Positions 21,139-29,328 of a DNA stretch of 64,000 nt are shown piece after piece. Numbering within the stretch: the stretch's first letter is position 1; each line of letters starts with the position of its first letter. This stretch comes from Stenotrophomonas sp. Ste86 (GTDB lineage: Bacteria; Pseudomonadota; Gammaproteobacteria; Xanthomonadales; Xanthomonadaceae): positions 124,001 to 188,000 of the forward strand of contig NZ_JALJRW010000002.1 of the NCBI RefSeq assembly GCF_024519465.1. Reading direction: 5' to 3'. The notes below the pieces were generated by a model that was given only the letters and a program-made list of their open reading frames with translations, was not told the DNA's origin and did not search any database. Both the position numbers and the translations under genes were made by a program.

Positions 21139-22133
21139 GCCTGCACCCCCTTGCCCCACACCGCGTCCTCGCAATGCACCCGTCCCTCGTCATAGCGCAG
21201 GCCCGGGACGCGATCCTCGCGCAGGAACAGCGGGCCATCGAGATCGACCACGTCGCAATGCTGGCCCACGATGAAGGCCGGGCCCATCGCCCAGCTGCTG
21301 CCGATCATGTTGCCGACCATCACCTGCATGCCCAGTGCGCGGGCCTTGCCGACCATGGCCAGGCCTTCGGTGAGTCCGCCGGCCTTGTCGAGCTTGATGT
21401 TGATCACGTCGAACAGACCGGCCAGCGCTTCGATGTCCGCCGCGTCCTGCACGCTTTCGTCGGCAGCGAACGGCAGCGGTCGTGCGAAACCCTTGAGTTC
21501 GGCTTCGCGACCGCGCTGCAGCGGCTGTTCCAGCAACTTGATGTCGTTGTCCAGCAGCACCGGCATCAACGCGTCCAGCACGTCCACGGTGTAGCCCTGG
21601 TTGGCGTCCACGCCCATCCATACCTCCGGGCGCGCCTTGCGCACGGCGCGCACGCGTTCGCTATCGATATCCAGTTCGCCACTGAGCTTGAGCTTGAGTG
21701 CCTTGGCGGCCGCATAACGCCCGGTGGCGATCGACTGCATCGTCGCCGGATCATCAGCGCCGAGGGTCCAGGTGGTCAGCAGCGGCCGGGTCTGCGACAA
21801 CCCGGCCAGCGCCCAGGCCGGTTTGCCGGTCCGGCTCGCCTCCAGATCCCACAATGCGCAGTCCAGCGCGTTGCGCGCGCCGCCGCGGGGCAGCAGTTGC
21901 TGCAGGTCGGCGCGGCTGATGCCGGTTTCGATCCGCGCACGCAGCTGTTCCAGCGTGGCCAGCATCTGCTCGGGCGCATCATCAAGGTAGTACACGCCAC
22001 TGGCTTCGCCACGGCCGCGATGGCCGCCGTCTTCCAGTTCCACGCGCAGCACCTGGGCGTGTTCGAAAACGTAACCGCTGATCCGGAACGGAGCCAGCAA
22101 CGAAAGCGTGTCGATCTGCAGGGTGAGTTTCAC
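21135..22133 (-). CDS. dgcA: Enolase-superfamily racemase/epimerase, DgcA or dipeptide epimerase type
   Basis: This 332-residue protein of the muconate-lactonising/dipeptide-epimerase group has the Lys147-x-Lys149 acid-base motif (LKLK), metal ligands Asp176 (GVDANQGY), Glu202 (LLEQP) and Asp225 (AADES), and the second lysine motif NIKLDKAGG. Two functions are known for close relatives: L-Ala-D/L-Glu epimerisation in murein peptide recycling, and N-acetyl-D-glutamate racemisation (DgcA). The dgcN gene in the same locus favours the second. The start is GTG with GGAGA upstream. It lies between the two serine hydrolase genes. Confidence 0.85.
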   Translation of the reverse strand: MKLTLQIDTLSLLAPFRISGYVFEHAQVLRVELEDGGHRGRGEASGVYYLDDAPEQMLATLEQLRARIETGISRADLQQLLPRGGARNALDCALWDLEASRTGKPAWALAGLSQTRPLLTTWTLGADDPATMQSIATGRYAAAKALKLKLSGELDIDSERVRAVRKARPEVWMGVDANQGYTVDVLDALMPVLLDNDIKLLEQPLQRGREAELKGFARPLPFAADESVQDAADIEALAGLFDVINIKLDKAGGLTEGLAMVGKARALGMQVMVGNMIGSSWAMGPAFIVGQHCDVVDLDGPLFLREDRVPGLRYDEGRVHCEDAVWGKGVQA

Positions 22134-22166
22134 AGGATGTCTCCAGCCCCGAAGCGGGGCGACGGG

Positions 22167-24152
22167 TCAGTAGTTGAGAGCGAAGTCGGCCAGGCCCATC
22201 AGAGCCAGCGCGTAGGCAAGCACGCAGGCGGCCATCAGCAGCAGCACGGCCCAAAGGCGTGCCAGCCAGCCACGTCCGCCGCGCAGCGTCTGCAGCAGGT
22301 TCCAGGCCATCGCCGCGATCCCGCCGACGATGGCGATCACGGAGGCGATGCCCAGCCCGATCACCGCCGGATCGAGACGGTCGTCCAGGCGGGCGAAATC
22401 CGCGGCCGCCCACGCCATCAACGCCATGGCTGCTGCAGGTACCAGCAGCATGAACCAGCACGCGAGGCGGCTCAGGCGATAGACCAACAGCGTCCTGCGT
22501 GGCCAGGCCAGCACGCGGCCGTGACGACGGCGGACGAACGCGGCGACGGGCCAAGCCAGCGCGGAAAGCGCCAGTACCGCCATGGCAGCGGTCAGCAGTG
22601 GCTTGAGCCATACCGCCGAGCGGTAACCTTCCGCGCGCACGAACACGTTGAACGGTGAGGACGCGTCGACCGCGAAGCCGACCGGCGTTCCGTCCTTGAG
22701 GATGGCGGCCAGGCGCAGCTCGCTGTTGTTCGCCTGCCATAACCACGGTGCGATCGGCCTGAAGGTGGACGGCTGTCCGTTGGGCTGTTTCAGGCGCGGC
22801 AGGCGCAGACTGCCATCGTCCAGCGCCTCCAGCCGCGTCTGAGTGAGGATGCCGGTGCGGCCGATGCCGGTTTCGGCGCGACGTGAATCGAGATAGCTCG
22901 GTGCGGCCAGCTGGCGCGCCTGTTCCCTGGCCAGCGCGGCGTCTACCTGCGGTGCCGCGGCGGGGGCGTCTGCCGGGAAGTAGCGGTCGGCGAAGTTCTC
23001 CAGCAGCTCACGGCGGATCGGGCCGGTGACGCCGTTGGCGCCGGCGCTGTTGAGCGCGACGAACAGGCCGACGTCGTGGTCGCGGAACAGGAACAGCTGC
23101 GAGTGGAACGAGTAGGTGTCACCGGCGTGGGACACCACCCGCTGACCATTGACGTCGATCTCGTAGAACCCGAGTGCCATGGTGTTCAGTGGTGGCGCGA
23201 AGCGGGTCTGCGGCGTCAGCATCTGTTGACTGGTCGCTGCCTTCAGAATGGCCGTGTCGTGACCGCCCGTCGCGCTCAGGTGCGCGATCATGAAACGCGC
23301 CATGTCGCTGCCCGTGGCCGACATCGCCCCGGCCGGCGCGGACGGGGTGACTTCGAAGTCGCGCGGCTGGCCCGATCCCAGTGCATAGCCCTGGGAGACC
23401 CGGCCACGCAACGCAGGCGGCAGCGGCTGACGAAAGCTGGCGTGCTGCATCTGCAGCGGCACGAAGATGTGCTGCTCGACGTAGTCGACGAATGGCTGCC
23501 CCGATACGCGCTCGACGATGTAGCCGGCAAGGCTGGTGCCGTAGTTCGAATACGCCGGCACAGTGCCCGGGGCAAAGATCTGCGCCGGTATCCGGCGTTT
23601 GAGGTACGGGCCCAGTTCGGTGCCGCCGGCCGCCGCCACCGCTTCGCTCGTCCACATGTACTTGATGTTGGCCTCGAAGCCGCCGGTATGCGTCATCAGC
23701 TGCCGCAACGTGATCGGCAGGCCGCGTTCGGGCACCTTGAAATCCAGGTACTGGTTGATGTCCGTATCCAGATCCAGCTTGCCGGCTTCCACCAGCTGCA
23801 TCACTGCGGTCCACGTCATCAGCTTGGAAACCGACGCCATCCGGAACAGCGTGCCGTCCGGGTCCACCGGCGTCTGCTTCTGCACATCGGAGACGCCGTA
23901 ACCGCGGCGGGCAAGAATCTGGCCGTCCTTGACCACGGTGACCACCGCACCGGCGATATCGCCACGCCCGATCGCATACGGCATGAAGCCATCCAGCCAG
24001 AGGGTCACATCGTCGGCGGTCAGCCGGGGCGTGGAGCCCGCATCGCTGGGGCGGGCCGCCACCTGCGGCGCGGAAGGCGCCGGCTGCGCACCGGCCTGGA
24101 AGAGCACCAGCAGCCCACAACACACCGCAACTAGCCCTGACAACGCACGCAT
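22167..24152 (-). CDS. Membrane-anchored SxxK serine hydrolase (PF00144 type), copy 2
   Basis: This 661-residue paralogue of the 19.1-21.1 kb gene has the same layout: signal peptide (1-22), catalytic Ser107-Val-Ser-Lys110, YSNYGTS, an extra domain and four C-terminal membrane segments. It is the first gene of the operon, behind the CTGATCAG promoter. The start at 24152 has a GGGAG site 8-12 bases upstream; an open frame continues 20 codons further without one. The two copies have diverged in the linker and C-terminal part, which suggests different substrates or a division of labour. Confidence 0.85.
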   Translation of the reverse strand: MRALSGLVAVCCGLLVLFQAGAQPAPSAPQVAARPSDAGSTPRLTADDVTLWLDGFMPYAIGRGDIAGAVVTVVKDGQILARRGYGVSDVQKQTPVDPDGTLFRMASVSKLMTWTAVMQLVEAGKLDLDTDINQYLDFKVPERGLPITLRQLMTHTGGFEANIKYMWTSEAVAAAGGTELGPYLKRRIPAQIFAPGTVPAYSNYGTSLAGYIVERVSGQPFVDYVEQHIFVPLQMQHASFRQPLPPALRGRVSQGYALGSGQPRDFEVTPSAPAGAMSATGSDMARFMIAHLSATGGHDTAILKAATSQQMLTPQTRFAPPLNTMALGFYEIDVNGQRVVSHAGDTYSFHSQLFLFRDHDVGLFVALNSAGANGVTGPIRRELLENFADRYFPADAPAAAPQVDAALAREQARQLAAPSYLDSRRAETGIGRTGILTQTRLEALDDGSLRLPRLKQPNGQPSTFRPIAPWLWQANNSELRLAAILKDGTPVGFAVDASSPFNVFVRAEGYRSAVWLKPLLTAAMAVLALSALAWPVAAFVRRRHGRVLAWPRRTLLVYRLSRLACWFMLLVPAAAMALMAWAAADFARLDDRLDPAVIGLGIASVIAIVGGIAAMAWNLLQTLRGGRGWLARLWAVLLLMAACVLAYALALMGLADFALNY

Positions 24153-24229
24153 CTGACGCTCCCGTTGGAACTGGACGACGCGGCTGTCCCACGCAAACCA
24201 CGGCTGGGTCAAAAACGTCTCGATCAGAC

Positions 24230-24258
24230 AACAATATTCCTGATCAGAGAAATGTCAA
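24230..24258 (-). promoter_or_regulatory. Promoter with CTGATCAG operator ahead of the hydrolase-dgcA-POT operon
   Basis: On the minus strand TTGACA (24258 to 24253) is followed at 16 bases by TATTGT (24236 to 24231). CTGATCAGGAA (core 24240-24247) fills the spacer exactly as at the TonB receptor promoter. Transcription would start about 70-80 bases before the chosen ATG. Confidence 0.7.
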
Positions 24259-24398
24259 ATGCGCGTGATCGTGCCCGGCGCTGCGTACGGGATCTGAATG
24301 TGACGTTTAGAGGGCCGAAATGGTGTCATTCCGCCAGGCGATACGCACGCAGTGCCGGAGTGTGGACGCGGCAATCGGGCTCTCAAGTGCCATAAACC

Positions 24399-24416
24399 AT
24401 CCTGATCAGGATGACA
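24399..24416 (+). promoter_or_regulatory. Perfect CTGATCAG palindrome ahead of the XRE-cupin gene
   Basis: ATCCTGATCAGGAT (24399-24412) is a perfect 14-bp palindrome that overlaps a -35-like ATGACA (24411-24416). A weak -10 (TATCGT or TCGTAT, about 24432-24439) follows. It is the third and most symmetric copy of the motif and suggests that the regulator controls its own gene. Confidence 0.65.
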
Positions 24417-24476
24417 TTCATCTGCGCGTAGTATCGTATCGGCAACTTCACTGGCAATAGCCCAAAGGTCCTGTTG

Positions 24477-25112
24477 ATGAGTCCGAAGAGCCCCACGCTC
24501 GGAACCCTGCTGCGCGGCCTGCGCACCCGTCAGGGTTGGACGCTCAAGGAAATGAGCGAACACACCGACATTCCCCTGTCCACGTTGTCCAAGATCGAGC
24601 ACGATCGCCTGACCTTGACCTACGACAAGCTCCAGCACCTGTCGCAGCGGCTGAACCTGCGCATGTCCGAGCTGTTCTGCGAGCCGGAGACCGACACCGC
24701 GCCCAAGCCGGTGACCGCCCGGCGCAGCCTCGGTACGCTGGACAAGGCGCTGCGGATCAAGACCGACAACTACGACTACTTCTATCTGTGCACCGAACTG
24801 CGGCGCAAGCGGATGATCCCGATCATCACCAAGGTGCGCGCCAAGACCACGGCCGAGTTCGGCGAGCTGGTCCGCCATCCTGGCGAGGAGTATGTGCACG
24901 TGATCGAGGGGCGCATCCAGGTGCACACCGAGTTCTACGATCCGGTGGTGCTGGAAACCGGGGAGGGTATCTATATCGACAGCCAGATGGGCCACGCCTA
25001 CATCGTCGATGGCGGCTGCGAGGAAGCCGTGCTGCTGGCCGTCTGCGCGAGTGCGGACGAGGACCTGATGGAGTCGCTGATCACCCTGCATGAGCATGAG
25101 GTCAGCGTCTGA
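24477..25112 (+). CDS. XRE-family regulator with C-terminal cupin domain
   Basis: This 211-residue cytosolic regulator has an N-terminal Cro/C1 helix-turn-helix (LRGLRTRQGWTLKEMSEHTDIPLSTLSKIE, about residues 12-41) and a C-terminal cupin (about 115-200, EYVHVIEGRIQVHTEFYDPVVL, SQMGHAYI) that in relatives binds a small ligand. It is divergent from the hydrolase-dgcA-POT operon. Members of this family (PuuR/SutR-like) usually repress catabolic or transport genes until the substrate appears. The ATG at 24477 is preceded by AAAGG. It is the best candidate to bind the three CTGATCAG sites. Confidence 0.88.
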   Translation: MSPKSPTLGTLLRGLRTRQGWTLKEMSEHTDIPLSTLSKIEHDRLTLTYDKLQHLSQRLNLRMSELFCEPETDTAPKPVTARRSLGTLDKALRIKTDNYDYFYLCTELRRKRMIPIITKVRAKTTAEFGELVRHPGEEYVHVIEGRIQVHTEFYDPVVLETGEGIYIDSQMGHAYIVDGGCEEAVLLAVCASADEDLMESLITLHEHEVSV

Positions 25113-25254
25113 CCGCGATAGCGGTAGACACCGGCGGTGCCCTGCATCGCATGTGGGCAGTCCGGATCGACTCCCGCGCTGGAACGTGAGCGAAGAGGCG
25201 GTGGCGCAATCGCAGACCGATCGGCCGGGGTTGCCCAACCTGTGAGAGGGTGGA

Positions 25255-25280
25255 GCAGCCGAGCATGGCTCGGCTCTACC
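25255..25280 (-). repeat. SMAG-type palindromic repeat
   Basis: GCCGAGC-ATG-GCTCGGC hairpin followed by TCTACC, so the GTAG head points to the minus strand. It is paired with an opposite copy 50 bases away, a common dimer arrangement for these elements. Confidence 0.8.
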
Positions 25281-25328
25281 GGGTGCGTTGACGCGGTGGC
25301 GATGCGGATCTGGCCGCAGCGCGCCCTG

Positions 25329-25353
25329 GTAGAGCCGGGCCATGCCCGGCTGC
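25329..25353 (+). repeat. SMAG-type palindromic repeat
   Basis: GTAG head followed by the stem AGCCGGGC / GCCCGGCT around CAT. It lies head-outward to the copy at 25255 and ends 10 bases before the stop codon of the next gene. It may act as a transcript end or stabiliser. Confidence 0.8.
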
Positions 25354-25362
25354 TTTGTCGGG

Positions 25363-28300
25363 TTACCAGCGCGCCTCCAGCGTGCGGAACGGCTGCTTCA
25401 ACAGCACGCCATCGGCGTCGTAATCGCTCACCGTGCGTCCATCCACGCGCACGCTGGTCGGCCGCGTCCGCGACGGCCACCACACGCGCACCGCGGCATC
25501 CTTGCGCAGGCCCGGGCCGAGCGTGAGCCGCAAGGCCGCGTCCTGTTGTCGCGCCTGCAGCTGCAACGTGCCGTAGGCGGTGGGCAGGCGGTCGATGGCC
25601 AGGCCATCACCGGCCACCCATGACGGCGGCGTACCGGGCAGCAGCGACAGCGCATCATCGTCTTCGCGCATCAGCATCCCGAACAGCGTGCGACCGTACT
25701 CGGCACCAATCCAGGTGTGCGGCATGTCGCCGAGGTAGCGCGGGAAGCGCAGCCGCGAGTGCACCACTTCGGCCAATACCTGCCATTCCAGCGGACGGCG
25801 GTCGTGCAGCAGGCCCTGCAGCAGTTCGTCGGCGGCCTCGGGCTGGCCGAGGTGCACATAGCTGAGCACGTTGCGGATTTCGTACGGCGTGTAGGCGTAC
25901 AACGCACCGGGCTGGCCGCGCTTGCGCACATCGTCCAGATACCGCGCGAAGGTGGTGCGCAGCGCGTCCGGCGGCAAGACATCCTGCGCGCCGGTCGGGT
26001 CCAGCGCGATCGACACGCCCGTGGGATCGCCGTCGCCCAGGTCGGCCGAGGACGGGATGAAGTCGATGCCCTTCCACGCCATCGTCGCGCGGATCGAGGC
26101 GGCGAGTGCATCGTGCAGCGCCGTGTACTGCGCACGCGCCCACGCGGCGGTGTCGTGATCACCCAGTGATTCGGCCAGCCACGCGCCGTCGTGCCAGCCC
26201 TTCAGTCCCCAGTAGTCGTCCCAGTAACTGTGCGTGGGCGAGGGGTAGCCCTCATGGCTGATCGACGGGGCGAGGATGCCGGCGAAGCGTTCCGGCGAAG
26301 GTTGGCTGGCCATGTAGCCGGGCACCAGCGTGCGCTCGCGCAGTTCCTGCAGGAAACGCAGTGCCGCCTTTACCTTGGGCAGGTAGGCGCGCACCGATTC
26401 GGGACCGCCGTCGAGCCGGGCGACATCGGCCACCAGCGTCACGTATTGGCCCTGGCTGTCGTACTCGATATCCGACCCGAAGCCGGTGTTGACGCTGCCA
26501 TCGTCGTTGAGGATCGGCGAGACCAGCCCGTTGGCATGCACGCCGTGTTCGCTGTACCAGGCCAGGTAGTCGCGCGCGACCTGGGCTTCGCCCATGCGCA
26601 GCAGCACCGCCGAGGTGGCCATGCCGTCGCGGATGAAGGAGCGGTTGTAGTTGCGTGGTCCGGGCTGCATGGCCGGGCCGGTCTGGTTGATCAGCATGTA
26701 GGCGGCTTGTGCGCGCAGCATGTCCACCAGTGAGGGATCGGGCAGGCGCAGGCCGACCTGGCCCAGGCGTGCCTGCCAGTCGTTGGACGCGCGGGTGGCC
26801 AGGGCGTCGAAGGCGGCATCGGCGTCGCGCGGGGCATCGGCCAGGTCGAGCGCTTGCGCTTCGGGCAACGCACCATCGGGACCGGGCGCTGCGGTACCCA
26901 GCGGGAAGGCCACCACGACAGAACGGGTCTCTCCAGGTGCCAGCTGCACGCGGTAGCCCAGCGCGGCTGCGGCCAGGCCGCGGGTGTCGGTGGCCTGCTG
27001 CGCCGCGGGCACTGTGCCGCTGGCGATCGCTGCAGTGATCTCGCTGCTGCCATCGGGTCCAAACGGCGCCGCACCGGCCGCGTCCACCGCGCTCAGCGAC
27101 TGCAGCAGGCGCCGGCCATTGACGCGCACGCTGCGGCCGTCGATGGCGATCTCGCGGATCGGTGACAGACCGCCGTTCTGCCACGGCGGGTTCATCTGCA
27201 TCGGTCGCACCACCAGGGCCAGGGTGCCGTCCACCGGCGCGGTGCCGGTGTTGCGCAGGCGGTGGCGCAGGTAGGTGACCGGCTGGCCATCGCGTTCGAT
27301 GGCGAACGTTTCGCTGCGCAGCTCAAGCCCGGGTTGCGGCGACCAGGTGGCCGACGGCATCGGCTTCCAGCCATCGCGCAGCGCATGCTGCACGGGGCGT
27401 TGCCCTGCACTGGCGGCGGTGCCGTCGGCGTTGCGCCAGATCGGCTGCACCAGGGGCGCGCCCTTGAACGCCTCGATGTTGCCGTACTCGTCGAAGATCG
27501 ATTTCTGCCGGCCGCCGTGTATGCCCACCGCGGTCCAATAGGTCTGCTGCATGTGCAGCGAGGCCGGGAACAGGGCGCGTTGCGCGCCGCTGGCAGCGAT
27601 CTGGTACTGCTTCATCGGCGTCATCACCGCCTTCGGGCCGAGCAGGCGGATGCGCGTCACCTGCGGTGCGTCGCCGGCCACGCTCAGGCGCAACGCCTTG
27701 GCGGTCACCGGCGCGTCGCCGGCCAGCCAGCTCTGCTGGCGGCTACCGGCCTGCGCATCGGTGGCCAATTCGCGCCAGGCACCGTGCGTGTCCTGCACCT
27801 GCAGCCGCGCCGCACCGTGCGCGCCGGCCCACTCCACCACCAGGCCGGTGGTGGCTTGCGGGCGGGGCAGGGCGATGTCGAACGCGTGGGTGTTGCTCTT
27901 CAGCAGCGGCACCGAGACCGCCCCGCCGCCCTGCCACAGCGCGGCGGCCTGCTGCGGGGTGAGCGCGGCCACGCGCGCGCTGGTGGTGCTGTCCAGGGGC
28001 TCCAGCTCGAAGATGGAAACACCCCAGTCGGAGGTGCGGTCCGGGCTGGCCAGGCGCAGGTACCGGGCCTGACGCGGGGCGAAGAACAGGGTTTCGATGC
28101 CGCCGAGCGAGTCGGTCATGGTGTAGGCGGGCTGCCACTGCTTGCCGTCCAGCGAGGTCTGCAGCGTGTAGCCCTCGGGGTTGGAGACATCCCAGGTAAT
28201 CCGTGCACCGCTGACCGAGGCCGGTTTGCCCAAATCCACCTGGAACCAGTGGCCGGGGCTGAAGGCGCCGCCGGTGACGGTCTTCGGGTCGCCGTCGATG

Positions 28301-28482
28301 AGGTGGCTGACCGCCATGGCCGGCACCTGCTGGGAGGAGCTGCTGGCCTGCCATTGACTGCGTGGGGGCAGGTTCTGCGCCGAAGCAGTCACCGCCAGCA
28401 GCAAGGCGGGAAGGAGCAGGGCGCGCGCGCGTCCGTGTGCTGACGTGCGCGGGACCGTGCAGCGATTGGCAGGCAACCCCAT
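25363..28482 (-). CDS. Secreted F5/8 type C domain glycosidase-like protein
   Basis: This 1039-residue exported protein has a signal peptide (about 17-36), an N-terminal discoidin/F5-8 type C (CBM32-like) domain at about 45-165 (HLIDGDPKTVTGGAFSPGHWFQVDLGKP), and a long C-terminal part that includes an (alpha/alpha)6 toroid-like region at about 590-960 (PRNYNRSFIRDGMATSAVL, NDDGSVNTGFGSDIEYDSQGQYV). The layout fits a polysaccharide-acting glycoside hydrolase. I cannot name the GH family. AGGAG precedes the ATG at 28482. A LacI-type operator lies just upstream, consistent with sugar control. Confidence 0.72.
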   Translation of the reverse strand: MGLPANRCTVPRTSAHGRARALLLPALLLAVTASAQNLPPRSQWQASSSSQQVPAMAVSHLIDGDPKTVTGGAFSPGHWFQVDLGKPASVSGARITWDVSNPEGYTLQTSLDGKQWQPAYTMTDSLGGIETLFFAPRQARYLRLASPDRTSDWGVSIFELEPLDSTTSARVAALTPQQAAALWQGGGAVSVPLLKSNTHAFDIALPRPQATTGLVVEWAGAHGAARLQVQDTHGAWRELATDAQAGSRQQSWLAGDAPVTAKALRLSVAGDAPQVTRIRLLGPKAVMTPMKQYQIAASGAQRALFPASLHMQQTYWTAVGIHGGRQKSIFDEYGNIEAFKGAPLVQPIWRNADGTAASAGQRPVQHALRDGWKPMPSATWSPQPGLELRSETFAIERDGQPVTYLRHRLRNTGTAPVDGTLALVVRPMQMNPPWQNGGLSPIREIAIDGRSVRVNGRRLLQSLSAVDAAGAAPFGPDGSSEITAAIASGTVPAAQQATDTRGLAAAALGYRVQLAPGETRSVVVAFPLGTAAPGPDGALPEAQALDLADAPRDADAAFDALATRASNDWQARLGQVGLRLPDPSLVDMLRAQAAYMLINQTGPAMQPGPRNYNRSFIRDGMATSAVLLRMGEAQVARDYLAWYSEHGVHANGLVSPILNDDGSVNTGFGSDIEYDSQGQYVTLVADVARLDGGPESVRAYLPKVKAALRFLQELRERTLVPGYMASQPSPERFAGILAPSISHEGYPSPTHSYWDDYWGLKGWHDGAWLAESLGDHDTAAWARAQYTALHDALAASIRATMAWKGIDFIPSSADLGDGDPTGVSIALDPTGAQDVLPPDALRTTFARYLDDVRKRGQPGALYAYTPYEIRNVLSYVHLGQPEAADELLQGLLHDRRPLEWQVLAEVVHSRLRFPRYLGDMPHTWIGAEYGRTLFGMLMREDDDALSLLPGTPPSWVAGDGLAIDRLPTAYGTLQLQARQQDAALRLTLGPGLRKDAAVRVWWPSRTRPTSVRVDGRTVSDYDADGVLLKQPFRTLEARW

Positions 28483-28535
28483 CCAACTCTCCTCGGCAAC
28501 CCTCGGTATGAGGTGAAGCCAACGCTAGCAGGGGA

Positions 28536-28549
28536 TGTAATCGTTTACA
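28536..28549 (-). promoter_or_regulatory. LacI-family-like operator
   Basis: TGTAATCGTTTACA is a near-perfect palindrome with a central CG, the typical form of a LacI/PurR-family site. It lies 54-67 bases upstream of the F5/8 domain gene. No LacI gene is in the window. The rest of the 285-base gap down to the GNAT gene holds nothing I can recognise. Confidence 0.5.
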
Positions 28550-28767
28550 TGACGCGTCGCAATATCACGCTTTCGTAGCTTGGCCTGGCGGCAGCTCTCA
28601 GGCCTGGCCATAAACGCTCGCTCTCGGGAGTGCGACTGCGCAGGATGGGAGCGCATCGACCCTCTCATGCGGCATGGGAACCATCAGTCGCCTGCTGGAA
28701 GCGGATGGAATTCGCCTTCCTTGTGGCCGCACGCTTCATGCAGGTGCCGCCACGATCGCCACCGCAG

Positions 28768-29223
28768 TCAGTGGCGCGCAGGCTGACCCGGGCCTGCGAC
28801 GTCTCGGAAGAACACCGTCTCCGGGTCGCCTGGATCCAGGTTGTCGATCTGCCCGCTGGCGATGAAGCCATTGCGCGCCAGCAGGGCGTGCATCGGCTCG
28901 TTGGATTGGTTGGTGGAGGTGAACAGGCGCGGTCGCTCGCAGCGTGACACCAGATGCTGCAGCAGGGCTTCACCCAGCCCCAGGCGGCGAAAGTCTTCGC
29001 CGACCATCAGCATCTCGATGAACCCGCTGTCGAAGAAATGATGGTGGAGCACGCCGTAGGCGGCAACACGCGCGTCGAGCAGCAACAGGTGGCAACTGCG
29101 TGCCGCCACCCACTGTTGAAGCAGTTCGGCGCGGCGAGGATCGTTTGCGGCCACGCTGTCGATGCCGATCAGCGCGGGCAGGTCGTCAGCGCGGGCGAGC
29201 CTGAAGTGGACGGTGTTTCCCAA
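28768..29223 (-). CDS. GNAT-family N-acetyltransferase
   Basis: About 151 residues. The GNAT core is visible: FRLARADDLPALIGID at the start, the beta4-alpha3 acetyl-CoA site (MLMVGEDFRRLGLGEALLQHLVSRC) and the closing NQSNEPMHALLARNGFIASG. No ATG or good ribosome site was found in the allowed interval, so the TTG at 29223 is a guess. It is divergent from the aph(3')-like gene. The substrate is unknown. Confidence 0.75.
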   Translation of the reverse strand: MGNTVHFRLARADDLPALIGIDSVAANDPRRAELLQQWVAARSCHLLLLDARVAAYGVLHHHFFDSGFIEMLMVGEDFRRLGLGEALLQHLVSRCERPRLFTSTNQSNEPMHALLARNGFIASGQIDNLDPGDPETVFFRDVAGPGQPARH

Positions 29224-29328
29224 GGGAAGGTCCGGGTGTGGCGGTGGGTCGAGCGTAGGCCAGTCGCGTGCCGGAAGCCACCCGGTGCAGGCGCTTGCAT
29301 TTTCGTCCCGCGACGGCAGGATGCGTGC

